Of a stretch of DNA of 64,000 bases, positions 51,122 to 60,831 are shown piece by piece. Made by a program: the position numbers and the translations under genes. The notes below the pieces were generated by a model that was not told where the DNA came from, ran no database searches, and saw nothing but the letters and a program-made list of their open reading frames with translations. How positions within the stretch are numbered: the stretch's first letter is position 1; every line of letters starts with the position of its first letter. The stretch comes from SpSt-539 sp964549445 (GTDB lineage: Bacteria; Planctomycetota; Phycisphaerae; UBA1845; UTPLA1), in the NCBI GenBank assembly GCA_964549445.1, contig CAZJVS010000021.1, positions 16,395 to 80,394 on the forward strand, in the 5' to 3' direction.

Positions 51122-52852
51122 CTACGGCAGCAGCGCGACAAACGGCTGCACGTCGCGACCGTTGGCCGCGCTGTCCCCGTTGATGTCGCTTCGCTGCACG
51201 TAGGTCGCGTTCGTCTCAATCCCGATCAACACATGAACAAACAGCGTCACGTCCGCCCCGTTCACGACCCCGTTGCCGTCGATGTCGCCCGCCACCGATC
51301 CCGGTACAACCGTCAGCGACAGCGCCGCGTTCGCCGACTCTGCAGGATAGCTCGCGTCAAAGTCGTGGATGCTGTCATCGCACGAAACGTCGACCGCGTA
51401 CGGAGACCCCGCCGCCGTCCCCGCCGCCGGCGTGCCTGATATCACCCCCGTCGTCGCGTCCATCGTCAGTCCGCTCGGAAGATTCGTCGCGGCCCAATTC
51501 CTGAACGGCGGCGTCCCGTCGGCATCCACCGAAAACGAATACGGCTGGCCCTCGTGCGCTGTTGGCAGCGCCGGGGTCGAAATGACGAGAGGCGCCTTCT
51601 TGATCGCAAGAATCGCAAAGACGCCGATACGGTTGCTTCCGGCGTAGTCGGCGAACGCAATCGATTTCAGCGTCTTTGTCGAATCCAACGGCGAGCATGC
51701 CCGGAACAGATAGGAGTTCTCGCCCGCGCCGACATCGATCGCCGAGCCGTTGCTCCGCGCGAATCCCAGCGTCCGGTCACCGCTCCGACCGACCGCCGTC
51801 CATGGCCGCGGCGTCGGACTCTGCTGCCACGCGTCGAACGGCCGATACGGCAGCCACGCCGCTGAGCCCTGCTGGATCGTGATCGCCTTGGTCGAGTTGT
51901 CCGTGTAGGTGAATGTGACGACGATCGAATCCGCCGTCGTGAAAGACCCGGCGCCACCGACCAGAAACTCAACGCTCAGGTATGAATCCGCCTGCCCGAG
52001 GGCGATCAAATCAAGCGTGCTTGCCAGTGTCAGCGTCCCATTGTCAAGGAGGCAGTTGCTGCTCGAACCCGTCAGTCCCGCCAGTTGAAACCCGCCGACG
52101 TGGCCGTTCGACGGCAGTCCGGACGTCGTCCCATATTGCCCATTTAGGACCCAACTGTTGCCCGCGCCGTCAAACGACGTCGGCACGTCCGTACTGTCGC
52201 TGTCCACGACATCCGCATTGAACAGCCCGCTCATGTTGAGCGACACGAGCGTCCCCCGCCCCGGAACCGTCGTGAATTGGTAGAAATACGGGTCGGAATT
52301 GATCCACTGATCCGACGTGAACTGCATGTCCCAGCGCATCAGCCCTGGCCGCCGCATCAACCATAGCGGATGGACGTGCCCGCCGTTCCCCGCCGTGCCG
52401 TAGGCGTATTCGTTCCCGTCTTCGACCATCTGGGGTGTTCCGGACGGATTGTAGACGGAGAACTCCGCTGGAAGACTGTACGCCAGCCGCTTCAGCCGCA
52501 CGCTGAAGTTCGCCGGCGGACCGGGCAGCAGGTTGATATCGAGGTTGTACGGCGACGCCGCATAGTCGAGGCCCAGGTCGCTGAATCCGGACGTGCTGAA
52601 CGAATAGCCGCCGAACCTCGGCTGCGCATACGAACTCAGCAGGTTGATTCGCACGATCGGGAGGATTGATCCCGGCGCAACCGATGGTCCGTGGCCGGAC
52701 GCTCCGTTGAGCGACCCGTCCGTGAAGAGCTTGAGCGGCGTCCCGCCCGGCGGACCCTGCCCGACAACCAGATGATATTGAGCAAGTGAAGGGGCGACGA
52801 TACCCAATGCCGCGACAACGGTAGTGAGTCGCGTCAAGCGTAAGGCGATCAT
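51122..52852 (-). CDS. Secreted protein with putative Ig (He_PIG-like) domain and dockerin
   Basis: 576 residues. After the signal peptide (LTRLTTVVAALGIVAPSLAQ) comes a ~400-residue beta-rich region resembling planctomycete secreted proteins. A putative Ig domain follows (STPALPTAHEGQPYSFSVDA, GLTMDATTGVISGTP), then a dockerin-like end (GDIDGNGVVNGADVTLFVHV and DINGDSAANGRDVQPFVALL). ATG 52852 overlaps the stop of the pseudopilin gene and has GGAGGGGG upstream, which rejects the longer frame to 53086. Possibly a secreted adhesin or enzyme carrier. Confidence 0.85.
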   Translation of the reverse strand: MIALRLTRLTTVVAALGIVAPSLAQYHLVVGQGPPGGTPLKLFTDGSLNGASGHGPSVAPGSILPIVRINLLSSYAQPRFGGYSFSTSGFSDLGLDYAASPYNLDINLLPGPPANFSVRLKRLAYSLPAEFSVYNPSGTPQMVEDGNEYAYGTAGNGGHVHPLWLMRRPGLMRWDMQFTSDQWINSDPYFYQFTTVPGRGTLVSLNMSGLFNADVVDSDSTDVPTSFDGAGNSWVLNGQYGTTSGLPSNGHVGGFQLAGLTGSSSNCLLDNGTLTLASTLDLIALGQADSYLSVEFLVGGAGSFTTADSIVVTFTYTDNSTKAITIQQGSAAWLPYRPFDAWQQSPTPRPWTAVGRSGDRTLGFARSNGSAIDVGAGENSYLFRACSPLDSTKTLKSIAFADYAGSNRIGVFAILAIKKAPLVISTPALPTAHEGQPYSFSVDADGTPPFRNWAATNLPSGLTMDATTGVISGTPAAGTAAGSPYAVDVSCDDSIHDFDASYPAESANAALSLTVVPGSVAGDIDGNGVVNGADVTLFVHVLIGIETNATYVQRSDINGDSAANGRDVQPFVALLP

Positions 52853-53619
52853 GGCGCCCCCTCCGACGGCTTGACCCATCCCTGTTCGCTGTGCGGAAAA
52901 CCCGGGTCGAAACGGTTTATTTCCAAAGTTTGTCCGTCGGGACTTACTCGAAACAATTGATCGAACGATGAGCGGTCGACGTGCGAGTCGGTAAACAGGT
53001 AATTCGCCTTCTGTTGGTGTCGTTGCAGCGCCAGGTCGTATTTCGGATCGGCGCCGCCGTAGCCCGTGAACGGGTTCGTTGCCCATTCGTCGGCGTGAAA
53101 GTGATCCGGATAGATCGGATTATTGTTCTGATCCGCTTCCGCAAGCTCGGCTGCGAATACCCACCGGCTGCTGTCGCGGAGCTGCGTCGCGTTGATGTAG
53201 CCGAACGGGGGTATGCCCGTTGGATTGTGCGGAACGAAGTCATCCGCATTGGGCTGCAAGAAGGCGTTTACGCCGTAGCTGGTGAGCCGCCGCACCGCCG
53301 GATTCGGTGCATCAAAATTGCTCGCCCTGTCAGTCGGGCAGCGATACTGCAGCGTCATCTGCGTGTGCGGCGCCAGCGTGTCCAGCCACGCCGTCCCCGG
53401 CTGGTATCCGCCGTGCGCCTGCGACAGCGGAAATCGGTCATCGTTGCAATTCAGATAGCACTGCAGCGCGGTGCCGATGTCGTGCAGCGCCGCCAGACAC
53501 TTCGTGCTCTGTCCCGCTGCCCGAGCGCTGGCGAGACTGGGTAATAGAATTCCAATGAGCGTCGCGATGATGGCCACCACGACAAGTAACTCAATCAGCG
53601 TGAAACCGCGCCGTTGCAT
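52849..53619 (-). CDS. Type II secretion-like pseudopilin (H-x9-DG family)
   Basis: 256 residues with the prepilin leader QRRGFTLIELLVVVAIIATL (cleavage before Phe, Glu at +5), a helical stalk and a globular domain ending near LQRHQQKANYLFTDSHVDRS, the H-x9-DG-type motif of planctomycete pseudopilins (here with Asp-Ser). The ribosome-binding site AAAGGAG precedes the start. It should be processed by a prepilin peptidase such as the one at 12.9-14.4 kb. It heads an operon with a dockerin protein and a PEP-CTERM protein. Confidence 0.9.
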   Translation of the reverse strand: MQRRGFTLIELLVVVAIIATLIGILLPSLASARAAGQSTKCLAALHDIGTALQCYLNCNDDRFPLSQAHGGYQPGTAWLDTLAPHTQMTLQYRCPTDRASNFDAPNPAVRRLTSYGVNAFLQPNADDFVPHNPTGIPPFGYINATQLRDSSRWVFAAELAEADQNNNPIYPDHFHADEWATNPFTGYGGADPKYDLALQRHQQKANYLFTDSHVDRSSFDQLFRVSPDGQTLEINRFDPGFPHSEQGWVKPSEGAP

Positions 53620-53777
53620 GGCGGGCTCCTTTCATATGAGCGCAATGTCAGAAAGCGGACGAAACGTGCCGTCCGAAACCGGCTGGATTCGTGCATCAGC
53701 GCAGGACTAATCGCAGATCGATCGCGCCAACGTCGCGACATCCGGCCGCGGATCGGCCGGCCATGGGAGCGATGTGA

Positions 53778-54083
53778 TTAGACGGTTGGAGGCGCGCGGG
53801 GCGCGGCCGACGTGTGGCGGCTGCCGGCAAGCGGGGCATTGTGCGTGATCGGCGATGCGGCGCACACGAACTCATCGCCGATCGGTGCGATCAGCGGCGT
53901 CTCCGCCACCGCCGTTCGGCCGACCATGATGAGATAACACGTGCGGCAATCAGTCGATTGGCTATGCGACGTCGCACAGGCGTCGTCGTGATGCAACTCG
54001 AGCGTGACACCGCTGGCGGTCAGGCTGAGTACCGCGAGAATGGCGTATGAGATGAATCGGCGTCGCAACATGAAGGCTACCAT
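53778..54083 (-). CDS. Small exported protein with His/Cys motif, unknown function
   Basis: A 101-residue ORF with one hydrophobic N-terminal segment (FISYAILAVLSLTASGVTLE), then ELHHDDACATSHSQSTDCRT and CYLIMVGRTA, and a Pro/Ala-rich end. The HHDDxC and C-x2-C groups could bind metal, but this is speculation. ATG 54083 or 54071 are both possible starts; there is no strong ribosome-binding site. Moderate support as a gene. Confidence 0.5.
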   Translation of the reverse strand: MVAFMLRRRFISYAILAVLSLTASGVTLELHHDDACATSHSQSTDCRTCYLIMVGRTAVAETPLIAPIGDEFVCAASPITHNAPLAGSRHTSAAPRAPPTV

Positions 54084-54517
54084 TTTATCAACGGCGTTAT
54101 TCGCTTTCAAATCGACATCCGACGCCGCGTGCCTTGGAGAGCTATGGATCGAGTGGCCCGGACAACTGGAGTGGGCCCGTACTGCACTGTGGCGCGCTGG
54201 CCATTCCTTACGACAGACCCCGCGCGGGCGCGTGCCCTCGCACGGACGAACAACAAAGCCGCAATGGCGCCGCTGCGCTCCCGCACCGGCCTGCGGTCTC
54301 GACGAGATTGTGTGCCGACCGTGAGCACGCCGGCTCGCCCGAAACTATCCGAAAAACCCAATGAATTCGCGAATTCTCACCGTTCTAACTTCTTCGGTAA
54401 CGCGTCGTTTCTAAAGGAGGGGTCTCTGATGAACCTGCTCGAAACGCTCCCCGATCGTGGAAAACGCCATGGGGCTTGGGTCGTTGTTCGTTTGCTCTTG
54501 ATCATTCAACCGGCCGC
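54084..54517. other. 434-bp intergenic region
   Basis: No gene is supported here. A strong AAAGGAGG followed by ATG (54429) points into a plus-strand frame that runs opposite the acyl-CoA dehydrogenase gene; it is treated in the findings, not as a gene. No RNA gene is recognised. Confidence 0.45.
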
Positions 54518-55582
54518 TCACGCCGACGTGGCGCCCGACCCGAACAGCTGCGACATCGTCTCCACTCGAATCTTGTCCGGGGCCGACCAGACCAGGAAAA
54601 ACATCGCCTCCCGGACGAGGCGTTCCACGGAGTGCCCCGCGACATATCCGGTGCCCTTGGCGACCGTCTGTGCCGCCACCGCCAGCCGGATCAGCAGCGC
54701 GTTCACCTCGATGCGCAGCTCGCTCGACGGCCCCTCCGCGCCCAGCGTCGCGAGATCGCGCGCCGCCGCGTACAGCCGGCCCCGCACGTCGCGATATCGC
54801 TCGAGCAGCGGTTCGATTGTCGCTGTCACTTCCGGCGGGTTCTTCGCTTCGTGCTCCACGATCTGGTCGACCAGAGCACCGGCCAGGCCCAGCCCCGATG
54901 ACGAAACGACCATGGGCTTGACGGTCGATCGAATCGCCAGCACGCGCTCCACAGGGCCGCGCAGGATCCACCGCCGTTCCACTCTCGTGTCCTCGCAGAT
55001 CACCCGGCTCGTGCGCGTGCAGGAAAGTCCCATCAGTCGCAGCGGCGGCTCCACGCGCACGCCGGCCGCATCGCGCGGCACGGCCGCAAGAATCTGCATT
55101 CCGTCCGGCAGCACCGCCGCCGTCACGATGAAGTCGGCCCGGTCCGCCCCTGTCGCCCACGGCATGAATCCGCGCAGTCGAAATCCGTCGCCCGCCGCCA
55201 CCGCCGTCATCGCCGGCGGGCCCGACTGGTGCGACGTCGTCACCTGCGCGATGCCAACGGTCGTAAATGCAGCACCCCGCGCCAGCCGCGGGAGCCATTC
55301 GCGCTTCAACTCCTCGTTCGGACTCGCGATGATCAGGTCGCACGCCGCGTCGCGCTGCGTCAAGATCAGGATTGCCGCCATGTGTCCACGGCCGACCGCT
55401 TCATATCCCGCCAGGATCTGTTCCGCAGTCCAGCCATCACCGCCATACTCCCGCGGGATCACCCAGCGATCGGCGCCCGAAGCCGCAAGCAAATCGAGCG
55501 TTTCGGTCGGCCAGTCCAGCGCAACGTCGTCCTTCGCGGCCCGCTCCGCAAGTTTTGTTGTGAGTCGATGAAGCTTGTCCAT
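54518..55582 (-). CDS. Acyl-CoA dehydrogenase family flavoprotein
   Basis: 354 residues with the family layout: helical N-terminal domain (WVIPREYGGDGWTAEQILAG), beta domain (VGIAQVTTSHQSG, PWATGADRADFIVTAAVL) and C-terminal helical bundle ending GHSVERLVREAMFFLVWSAP. The usual catalytic Glu cannot be placed with confidence by eye, and the protein is short for the family (typically ~380), so substrate and even dehydrogenase activity remain open; a hydroxylase or oxidase-like relative is possible. Confidence 0.82.
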   Translation of the reverse strand: MDKLHRLTTKLAERAAKDDVALDWPTETLDLLAASGADRWVIPREYGGDGWTAEQILAGYEAVGRGHMAAILILTQRDAACDLIIASPNEELKREWLPRLARGAAFTTVGIAQVTTSHQSGPPAMTAVAAGDGFRLRGFMPWATGADRADFIVTAAVLPDGMQILAAVPRDAAGVRVEPPLRLMGLSCTRTSRVICEDTRVERRWILRGPVERVLAIRSTVKPMVVSSSGLGLAGALVDQIVEHEAKNPPEVTATIEPLLERYRDVRGRLYAAARDLATLGAEGPSSELRIEVNALLIRLAVAAQTVAKGTGYVAGHSVERLVREAMFFLVWSAPDKIRVETMSQLFGSGATSA

Positions 55583-55629
55583 CGAATTGATTGTACGTCA
55601 CGCCGGTCAATCGGCGGTATCATTCGTGC

Positions 55630-55986
55630 ATGCGGATGCTTCGCTCGTTGCTCTCCCTTTGGCGCGGTACGACCGATCAGGATGCGTACAACGAGTATCG
55701 CGCCCGCCTGCTGGCCTTCGCCCGCCAACAGTTCGACATGAGCGACGGCGAGTACAAGGCGAATTACGAGAACCGCTATGTCGCTGGCGACGGCCGCGAT
55801 CTGTTCCTCGAATACCTGCTTTCGGTCAGCAAAGAGGCCCCAAGCTATCTCAGCGACCATCCCGCCCTGCTCGCCGATCGCAAGAAGCTCTTCGATCGCT
55901 TTGGCCTTCCAATTCTGACCATGCGCGAACTCCGCGACAAGGAAAACGATCGGCTCAAGCGCCTCGACTCGCCGCTGCGGCTGTGA
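55630..55986 (+). CDS. Small conserved-looking soluble protein
   Basis: 118 residues, alpha-helical and charged, with no recognised family: RSLLSLWRGTTDQDAYNEYR, FARQQFDMSDGEYKANYENR, YLLSVSKEAPSYLSDHPALL. The composition is that of a real coding region. ATG 55630 is preferred over the longer frame to 55591. It is convergent with rodA (8 bp between stops). Confidence 0.65.
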   Translation: MRMLRSLLSLWRGTTDQDAYNEYRARLLAFARQQFDMSDGEYKANYENRYVAGDGRDLFLEYLLSVSKEAPSYLSDHPALLADRKKLFDRFGLPILTMRELRDKENDRLKRLDSPLRL

Positions 55987-55994
55987 GCTCAACC

Positions 55995-57179
55995 TCACTC
56001 AACGTGTTCATCGTCAACAAACTCGAACGCACGTCTTGTAACCAGGATCGGCCGTCGCCGTGCCACGCTGCACACCAGTCCGACCGCAACGTAATTCGCG
56101 ATGAGACTGCTCCCGCCGAAGCTCACAAACGGAAGCGTCATCCCGGTGATCGGAAGCAGTCCGATCGTCATGCCGATGTTCACAATCGTTTGCGCAAAGA
56201 CCAGCGCTGCAACCCCTACGGCAATCAATCGCCCGAATGGATCGGGTGTGCTCGATGAGATGAGCAGGCATGTTGTGATTGCCAGCACGTAGCAGGCAAT
56301 GAACGCGACGCATCCCACAAAGCCCCATTGATGCGCCACGACCGCAAAGATGAAGTCGTTGTGCTCTTCGGGCAGCAACTTGTGCCGGAAGAACGGCGAC
56401 GGATCGAGCCCCACGCCCAACAAGCCGCCGCTACCGATCGCGATCTTTGACTGTCGCAACTGGTATCCCGCTGCCATGTGCCACGCCTGGTTCTCGTCAG
56501 CTTGGCGCAGCACCGCCTCGACCCGCACCTTTTGATACGCCGACATGAACGGCGACTGATAATATCCCACCGCGATCACCACCCCGGTTCCCAGCAACAA
56601 ACCGAGATGGCGGAGCTTCGCCCCCGCCGCGAACACCATCGCAACGAAAACGGGAAGAAAGAGCAGCGATGTCCCCAGGTCCGGTTCGACAAGAACGAGC
56701 CCGGTCGGCAGCAGCGCGATCAACAAGGTCGCGGTGAGGCCGAGCAGCGAGCGATGACTGCTCTTGAATCGCAAATATGCCGCCAAGGCCAGCACGCTTG
56801 CGATCTTCGCGACTTCCGATACCTGGAGCTGCACCGGCCCGAACATGATCCATCGATATGCATTTCGTTTGGGCACGATGATTGGCGCCAGCGAGACCTT
56901 TTTTGCGACCAACAGCAAGATGAGGAGGGCGATCGTCAGCCAGTAGAGAACATAAGCCCACCCGGCCAGTCGTTGATATCCGACGGCCACAACGAAGATG
57001 AACGCAATGAGACTCGCCGCGAGGTATGCCGTCTGTCGCAGCGTGCTGACCGGGCCGCCTTCCGCGTGAGCCTCGCCGACATAGATGCTGACGATCCCGA
57101 GCACGCTCAGCGCGAAGACCGACAGCAGGAGCGTCCACGCTGACCCGGGCAGCCACGGTTCTCGCCGTTCGGGTTCCAC
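55995..57179 (-). CDS. rodA: Rod-shape-determining glycosyltransferase RodA
   Basis: A SEDS-family peptidoglycan polymerase working with PBP2 in lateral wall growth. 394 residues with about ten helices and the family segments YRWIMFGPVQLQVSEVAKIA, VLVEPDLGTSLLFLPVFVAM and LPITGMTLPFVSFGGSSLIA. The GTG start at 57179 follows the mrdA stop directly, with AGGAAG just upstream; the frame is open to 57389 inside mrdA but is not coding there. The tight link with mrdA is typical. Confidence 0.95.
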   Translation of the reverse strand: MEPERREPWLPGSAWTLLLSVFALSVLGIVSIYVGEAHAEGGPVSTLRQTAYLAASLIAFIFVVAVGYQRLAGWAYVLYWLTIALLILLLVAKKVSLAPIIVPKRNAYRWIMFGPVQLQVSEVAKIASVLALAAYLRFKSSHRSLLGLTATLLIALLPTGLVLVEPDLGTSLLFLPVFVAMVFAAGAKLRHLGLLLGTGVVIAVGYYQSPFMSAYQKVRVEAVLRQADENQAWHMAAGYQLRQSKIAIGSGGLLGVGLDPSPFFRHKLLPEEHNDFIFAVVAHQWGFVGCVAFIACYVLAITTCLLISSSTPDPFGRLIAVGVAALVFAQTIVNIGMTIGLLPITGMTLPFVSFGGSSLIANYVAVGLVCSVARRRPILVTRRAFEFVDDEHVE

Positions 57180-57180
57180 C

Positions 57181-59397
57181 CTATTCAACTTCCTGGGTAG
57201 GCTCGCTGCGAGGACGTCGATGTCGGCCCTCCTGCGCCGCGTCGCGCACGAGGTATCCTTGTGGACTGTCCAGCAACAGCTCAAAGACATGTCGGCCGAC
57301 CGGCGCGGCGACCTTCCCGCCGCTACCCCCGTACTCAATGACGAGGGCGAGTGCAATACGCGGTTCCTCGCGCGGCGCGAATCCGGCAAACCACGCGTGT
57401 GTTGGCATCTTGCCGCGGCCCTCCTCGACCACCGGCCAGCGCTTCAGCGCTTTGCGCTCGACGACTTCCCAGTCCGACGTCGCGTGAAGCTGTTCACGCG
57501 CTGACTCGACCGTTGGAGCTTCAATCTCAAGGAGCTGCCCGCCCGGCGTTCGGAACTTGATTCTCCAACTCAGAACACGCGGGACCGCCTCGGCGCTTCC
57601 GGTCTTTCCGCAGATCAGTAGTTCGTCGAGGCGTGCCCCCTCGTATGCGGTACCGCCCGGCTCATTGACGCAGCGATAGAGCCCTTCGCGGACCACCGCC
57701 CAGTCGCTGGGTCGCACCCCGGCGATCGACCTGGCAGACGACGCGGGGGCGTTCGCGTCGTCCGCTCGAAATATCACCGGCTCGCGATACACGCCACTTG
57801 CAATCGTTGCGTATGCGTTGGCGGCTTGAAGCGGTGTCACCTGCACTTCGCCCTGCCCCAAGGCGTAGTTTCGCCCGTCTGCCACGTCGAATCCTCGCTT
57901 CCGTCGCTTCTTGACTTCGGCTTCGGTTGGGATGTATCCACCGCGGGCTTCGATGAGGCCGATTCCCGAGTCCGGCTCGCCGGCCACCGAGCCCAGCGCC
58001 GCCGCACGATAAAACTCCGTCAGTCGCGCGGCGCCGACGCGCTGCCCCAACGTGTAGAAGTAGATATTGCAGCTGTGTTGAATGGCCTCGATTGCATCGA
58101 CGGAGCCGTGTGGAGGCAGCTCGCGCCATTGTGTCCAGCAAAACCAGGCATCGACGCCCTCGAACAAGCGACCGCGGCAATCGACACGCGCGCGAGGATC
58201 GATCATGCCGCTGGCCGTGCCCGCCAGCAATGCCAGCGGTTTGAAAATCGACCCCGGCGGGTACTCCTCCGCTACAGCGCGAAACAGGAGCGGCCGTGAC
58301 TTGGTGTCGTCGCGCCATTCGGCATAGCGGTTCCCATATTCGCGCGGGTCAAATGTCGGGACGCTGACCAGCGCAAGTACTTCGCGCGTCGAGACGTCTA
58401 TCGCCACGCAAGACGCGCCGGTTGCGGGAGGATGCGCGGCGACCGCCTCGTTCAGTACATCTTCGATGCGTCGCTGTAGATCCAGGTCGATCGTAAGCCG
58501 GACGTCACGCCCGTCGCGGGCGTCATCCTGGGCGATCACGCGACCGTCGAGATCTCGCTGCCGCATTCCCCGATCACCTCGCAAGAGCCGCTCGGCTGCA
58601 CGCTCGACGCCGCTCGTCCCGACGAGTTCGCCTGGCAGGTACCGGCTGCGTTCGTCATCCCGGGCAGGATCCGTCTCCATTTGCCGGGCCGAGACTTCAC
58701 CCATTCGTCCAAGCAAATGGCAGACCGGCCGCGAATTGATCCCGGCGACAGTCGCACGGCGCACGGACGGCTCAATACGCAGGTACGGGGCGTCGGCCAG
58801 TTCGAGCTCGATCTTTGCGCGAACCTCGGGCGACACATCGCGTAGAATGCTGTGCCGCATCTCATCTTCGCGCAGTCGTACATCAGACGGCGACTCGTCG
58901 AAGCCCCGGGCGGCTCGGATCGACCACAAATGGCTTCGAAGTGCCTCGACGCGCCGGCAAATTTCGTCGCGCCGGACACACATCTCCGCAGTCGATACTC
59001 CGCTCGCCCGGCTCAACTTCACCCACATCGCCGCAATCTGCTCGCGAACCGCTCGGCGGGCCTCGGCGGTTGCCTGCGCCTTGGGCTTCGCTCGCATGGC
59101 CGGCTCGCGAAGGGCGCGTCGCGCCAAATCTGCGAGGTAGTCGTCGTCCAAACTGAGGACGCCGAAGTGGATCGTTACGTCGTAGGCGGGTTCGTCGGAA
59201 ATGAGCACCTGCCCATGTCGGTCGAGGATTCGGCCTCTGAGCGGCCAGAGGGTCTCGGGCGGCCGCTCCAACGCAGACTCCGACTGGCCACGGTAGAAGC
59301 TTCCCTGGACGATCTGCAGCTGAAACAAGCGCCCCAGAAGCACGATGGCTGTCAGAGCGACGATCCAGAGCAAGATGGCGAGTCTGCGTTCAAACAC
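57181..59397 (-). CDS. mrdA: Penicillin-binding protein 2 (elongation transpeptidase)
   Basis: Cross-links peptidoglycan during elongation. The 738-residue protein has an N-terminal membrane anchor (LAILLWIVALTAIVLLGRLF), a dimerisation domain (LWPLRGRILDRHGQVL) and the transpeptidase domain with S383-I-F-K386, S442-C-N444 and K598-T-G600. It is longer than usual owing to a ~130-residue Arg/Glu-rich segment (residues ~85-215). The gene is followed directly by rodA. Confidence 0.95.
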   Translation of the reverse strand: MFERRLAILLWIVALTAIVLLGRLFQLQIVQGSFYRGQSESALERPPETLWPLRGRILDRHGQVLISDEPAYDVTIHFGVLSLDDDYLADLARRALREPAMRAKPKAQATAEARRAVREQIAAMWVKLSRASGVSTAEMCVRRDEICRRVEALRSHLWSIRAARGFDESPSDVRLREDEMRHSILRDVSPEVRAKIELELADAPYLRIEPSVRRATVAGINSRPVCHLLGRMGEVSARQMETDPARDDERSRYLPGELVGTSGVERAAERLLRGDRGMRQRDLDGRVIAQDDARDGRDVRLTIDLDLQRRIEDVLNEAVAAHPPATGASCVAIDVSTREVLALVSVPTFDPREYGNRYAEWRDDTKSRPLLFRAVAEEYPPGSIFKPLALLAGTASGMIDPRARVDCRGRLFEGVDAWFCWTQWRELPPHGSVDAIEAIQHSCNIYFYTLGQRVGAARLTEFYRAAALGSVAGEPDSGIGLIEARGGYIPTEAEVKKRRKRGFDVADGRNYALGQGEVQVTPLQAANAYATIASGVYREPVIFRADDANAPASSARSIAGVRPSDWAVVREGLYRCVNEPGGTAYEGARLDELLICGKTGSAEAVPRVLSWRIKFRTPGGQLLEIEAPTVESAREQLHATSDWEVVERKALKRWPVVEEGRGKMPTHAWFAGFAPREEPRIALALVIEYGGSGGKVAAPVGRHVFELLLDSPQGYLVRDAAQEGRHRRPRSEPTQEVE

Positions 59398-59502
59398 AGT
59401 TGTAGAGCATCTTTACGCGATCGGCCCGCGGTCGCCAGTTTGCGGCGAGATTGAGGCAATGCAGCCGGTCGCCGCCGCCGGCCGATTTATTATGATCCCG
59501 CC

Positions 59503-60642
59503 ATGTTTCACGAACTGACGGCTACGATCGATCGCAACCGGCTCCGGCACAACGTCGCGCTGCTGCGCGGCAAGTGTCGAGCCGGCACGAGATTCTGCGT
59601 GGCGGTAAAAGCCGACGCCTACGGCCATGGGGCAGGACTCGTGGCTCCGGAACTGCAGCGGCTGGGTGTCGAAATGGCCGCCGTCGCCACGCTCGACGAA
59701 GCGATTGAATTGCGACGAACTGGCTGGCAGCGCCCGATCCTTGTTCTCGGAAACGTATTGACCGTATTGCACGACGGCGAGCGCCGCGATCGCGCCGTCG
59801 CCCTGGTCGAAAACGATCTGACGCCAACGATCACCGATGCGGCACCGCTCTCGTTGCTCGCGGCTGTGGCCGCGGGCATGAATAAGACGGTTGCGGTCCA
59901 CATCAAGTTCGACTCCGGAATGGGCCGACAGGGCGTCATGCCAAACGACGTTTCCGACTTGATCGATGCCGTACGCGGGCAATCCGCCATTCGATTGAGT
60001 GGAATATACAGCCACTTTGCAACGGCAGACCTTGAACAGCACGATCTTGCCGGAAGGCAGTTGGCGACGTACCGAACGGTGGTTGACCAATTGGCGGAAT
60101 GGCTGCCGGCAGGGGCGCACCGCCACCTTGCCAATACGGCGGCGACTCTCGACTGGTCGGACGCGCATTTCGACATGGTGCGACCTGGCCTTGGCGTCTA
60201 CGGCTACGCCCCTTCGCCGAACATGCGGCGGCGATTCGAACTCAAGCCGATTCTCCGCGTTACGACTCGGATCACGCTCACAAAGAATCTGCCGCCGGGC
60301 CATTGTGTCGGCTACGGGCAGACATTTACGACGCGGCGCACGACGCGGCTGGGAGTCGTGCCCGTCGGCTATGCCGATGGATTTCTTCGCGGGCTGTCCA
60401 ACAACGCAATTGTCGGTACGCCGGGCGGTGATGCGCCGGTGATCGGCCGAATCAGCATGGATCAGTTGACAATCGATCTTACCGATCTGCCCGGGATCGG
60501 CGTGGGCGACGAGGCGGTTTTGATCGATCCGGATCCCTCGAGGCCGAACTCGGTTGAATCGATTGCCGCACGCTTGGGCACCATCCCGTATGAGGTTACC
60601 TGCACTTTCGGCCGTCGAATGAACCGTGTTTGGCAGTCCTAA
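59503..60642 (+). CDS. alr: Alanine racemase
   Basis: Interconverts L- and D-alanine for peptidoglycan synthesis. The 379-residue sequence has the PLP Lys36 in AVKADAYGHG, the HIKFDSGMGRQG motif, NTAATLDWSDAHFDMVRPGL and the second catalytic Tyr in CVGYGQTF. The start at ATG 59503 fits the family N-terminus. It is divergent from mrdA (105 bp between starts), so wall-synthesis genes share this region. Confidence 0.96.
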   Translation: MFHELTATIDRNRLRHNVALLRGKCRAGTRFCVAVKADAYGHGAGLVAPELQRLGVEMAAVATLDEAIELRRTGWQRPILVLGNVLTVLHDGERRDRAVALVENDLTPTITDAAPLSLLAAVAAGMNKTVAVHIKFDSGMGRQGVMPNDVSDLIDAVRGQSAIRLSGIYSHFATADLEQHDLAGRQLATYRTVVDQLAEWLPAGAHRHLANTAATLDWSDAHFDMVRPGLGVYGYAPSPNMRRRFELKPILRVTTRITLTKNLPPGHCVGYGQTFTTRRTTRLGVVPVGYADGFLRGLSNNAIVGTPGGDAPVIGRISMDQLTIDLTDLPGIGVGDEAVLIDPDPSRPNSVESIAARLGTIPYEVTCTFGRRMNRVWQS

Positions 60643-60685
60643 CGTTCGGCGGTCACGGAGCCAGATTGAATACGGTACCAAATCG

Positions 60686-60703
60686 GGACGATATGAATCG
60701 TCC
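60686..60703 (+). promoter_or_regulatory. Inverted repeat between alr and radical SAM gene
   Basis: A perfect 7-bp inverted repeat GGACGAT-ATGA-ATCGTCC lies 44 bp after the alr stop and is followed by TGTTT. It could be a weak terminator for alr or a protein-binding palindrome in the promoter region of the next gene. Confidence 0.35.
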
Positions 60704-60831
60704 TGTTTCCAAGCGCCGTTCCCCGGGATCGTCAACGAATCCCGCTTGACGCTCGCCGACATTTGGAACATAGCAACGGTATAAGCGCTGTTAGTGCGCG
60801 CCCGTTGGCCCTCACAGAAAGTAGGATTTCG

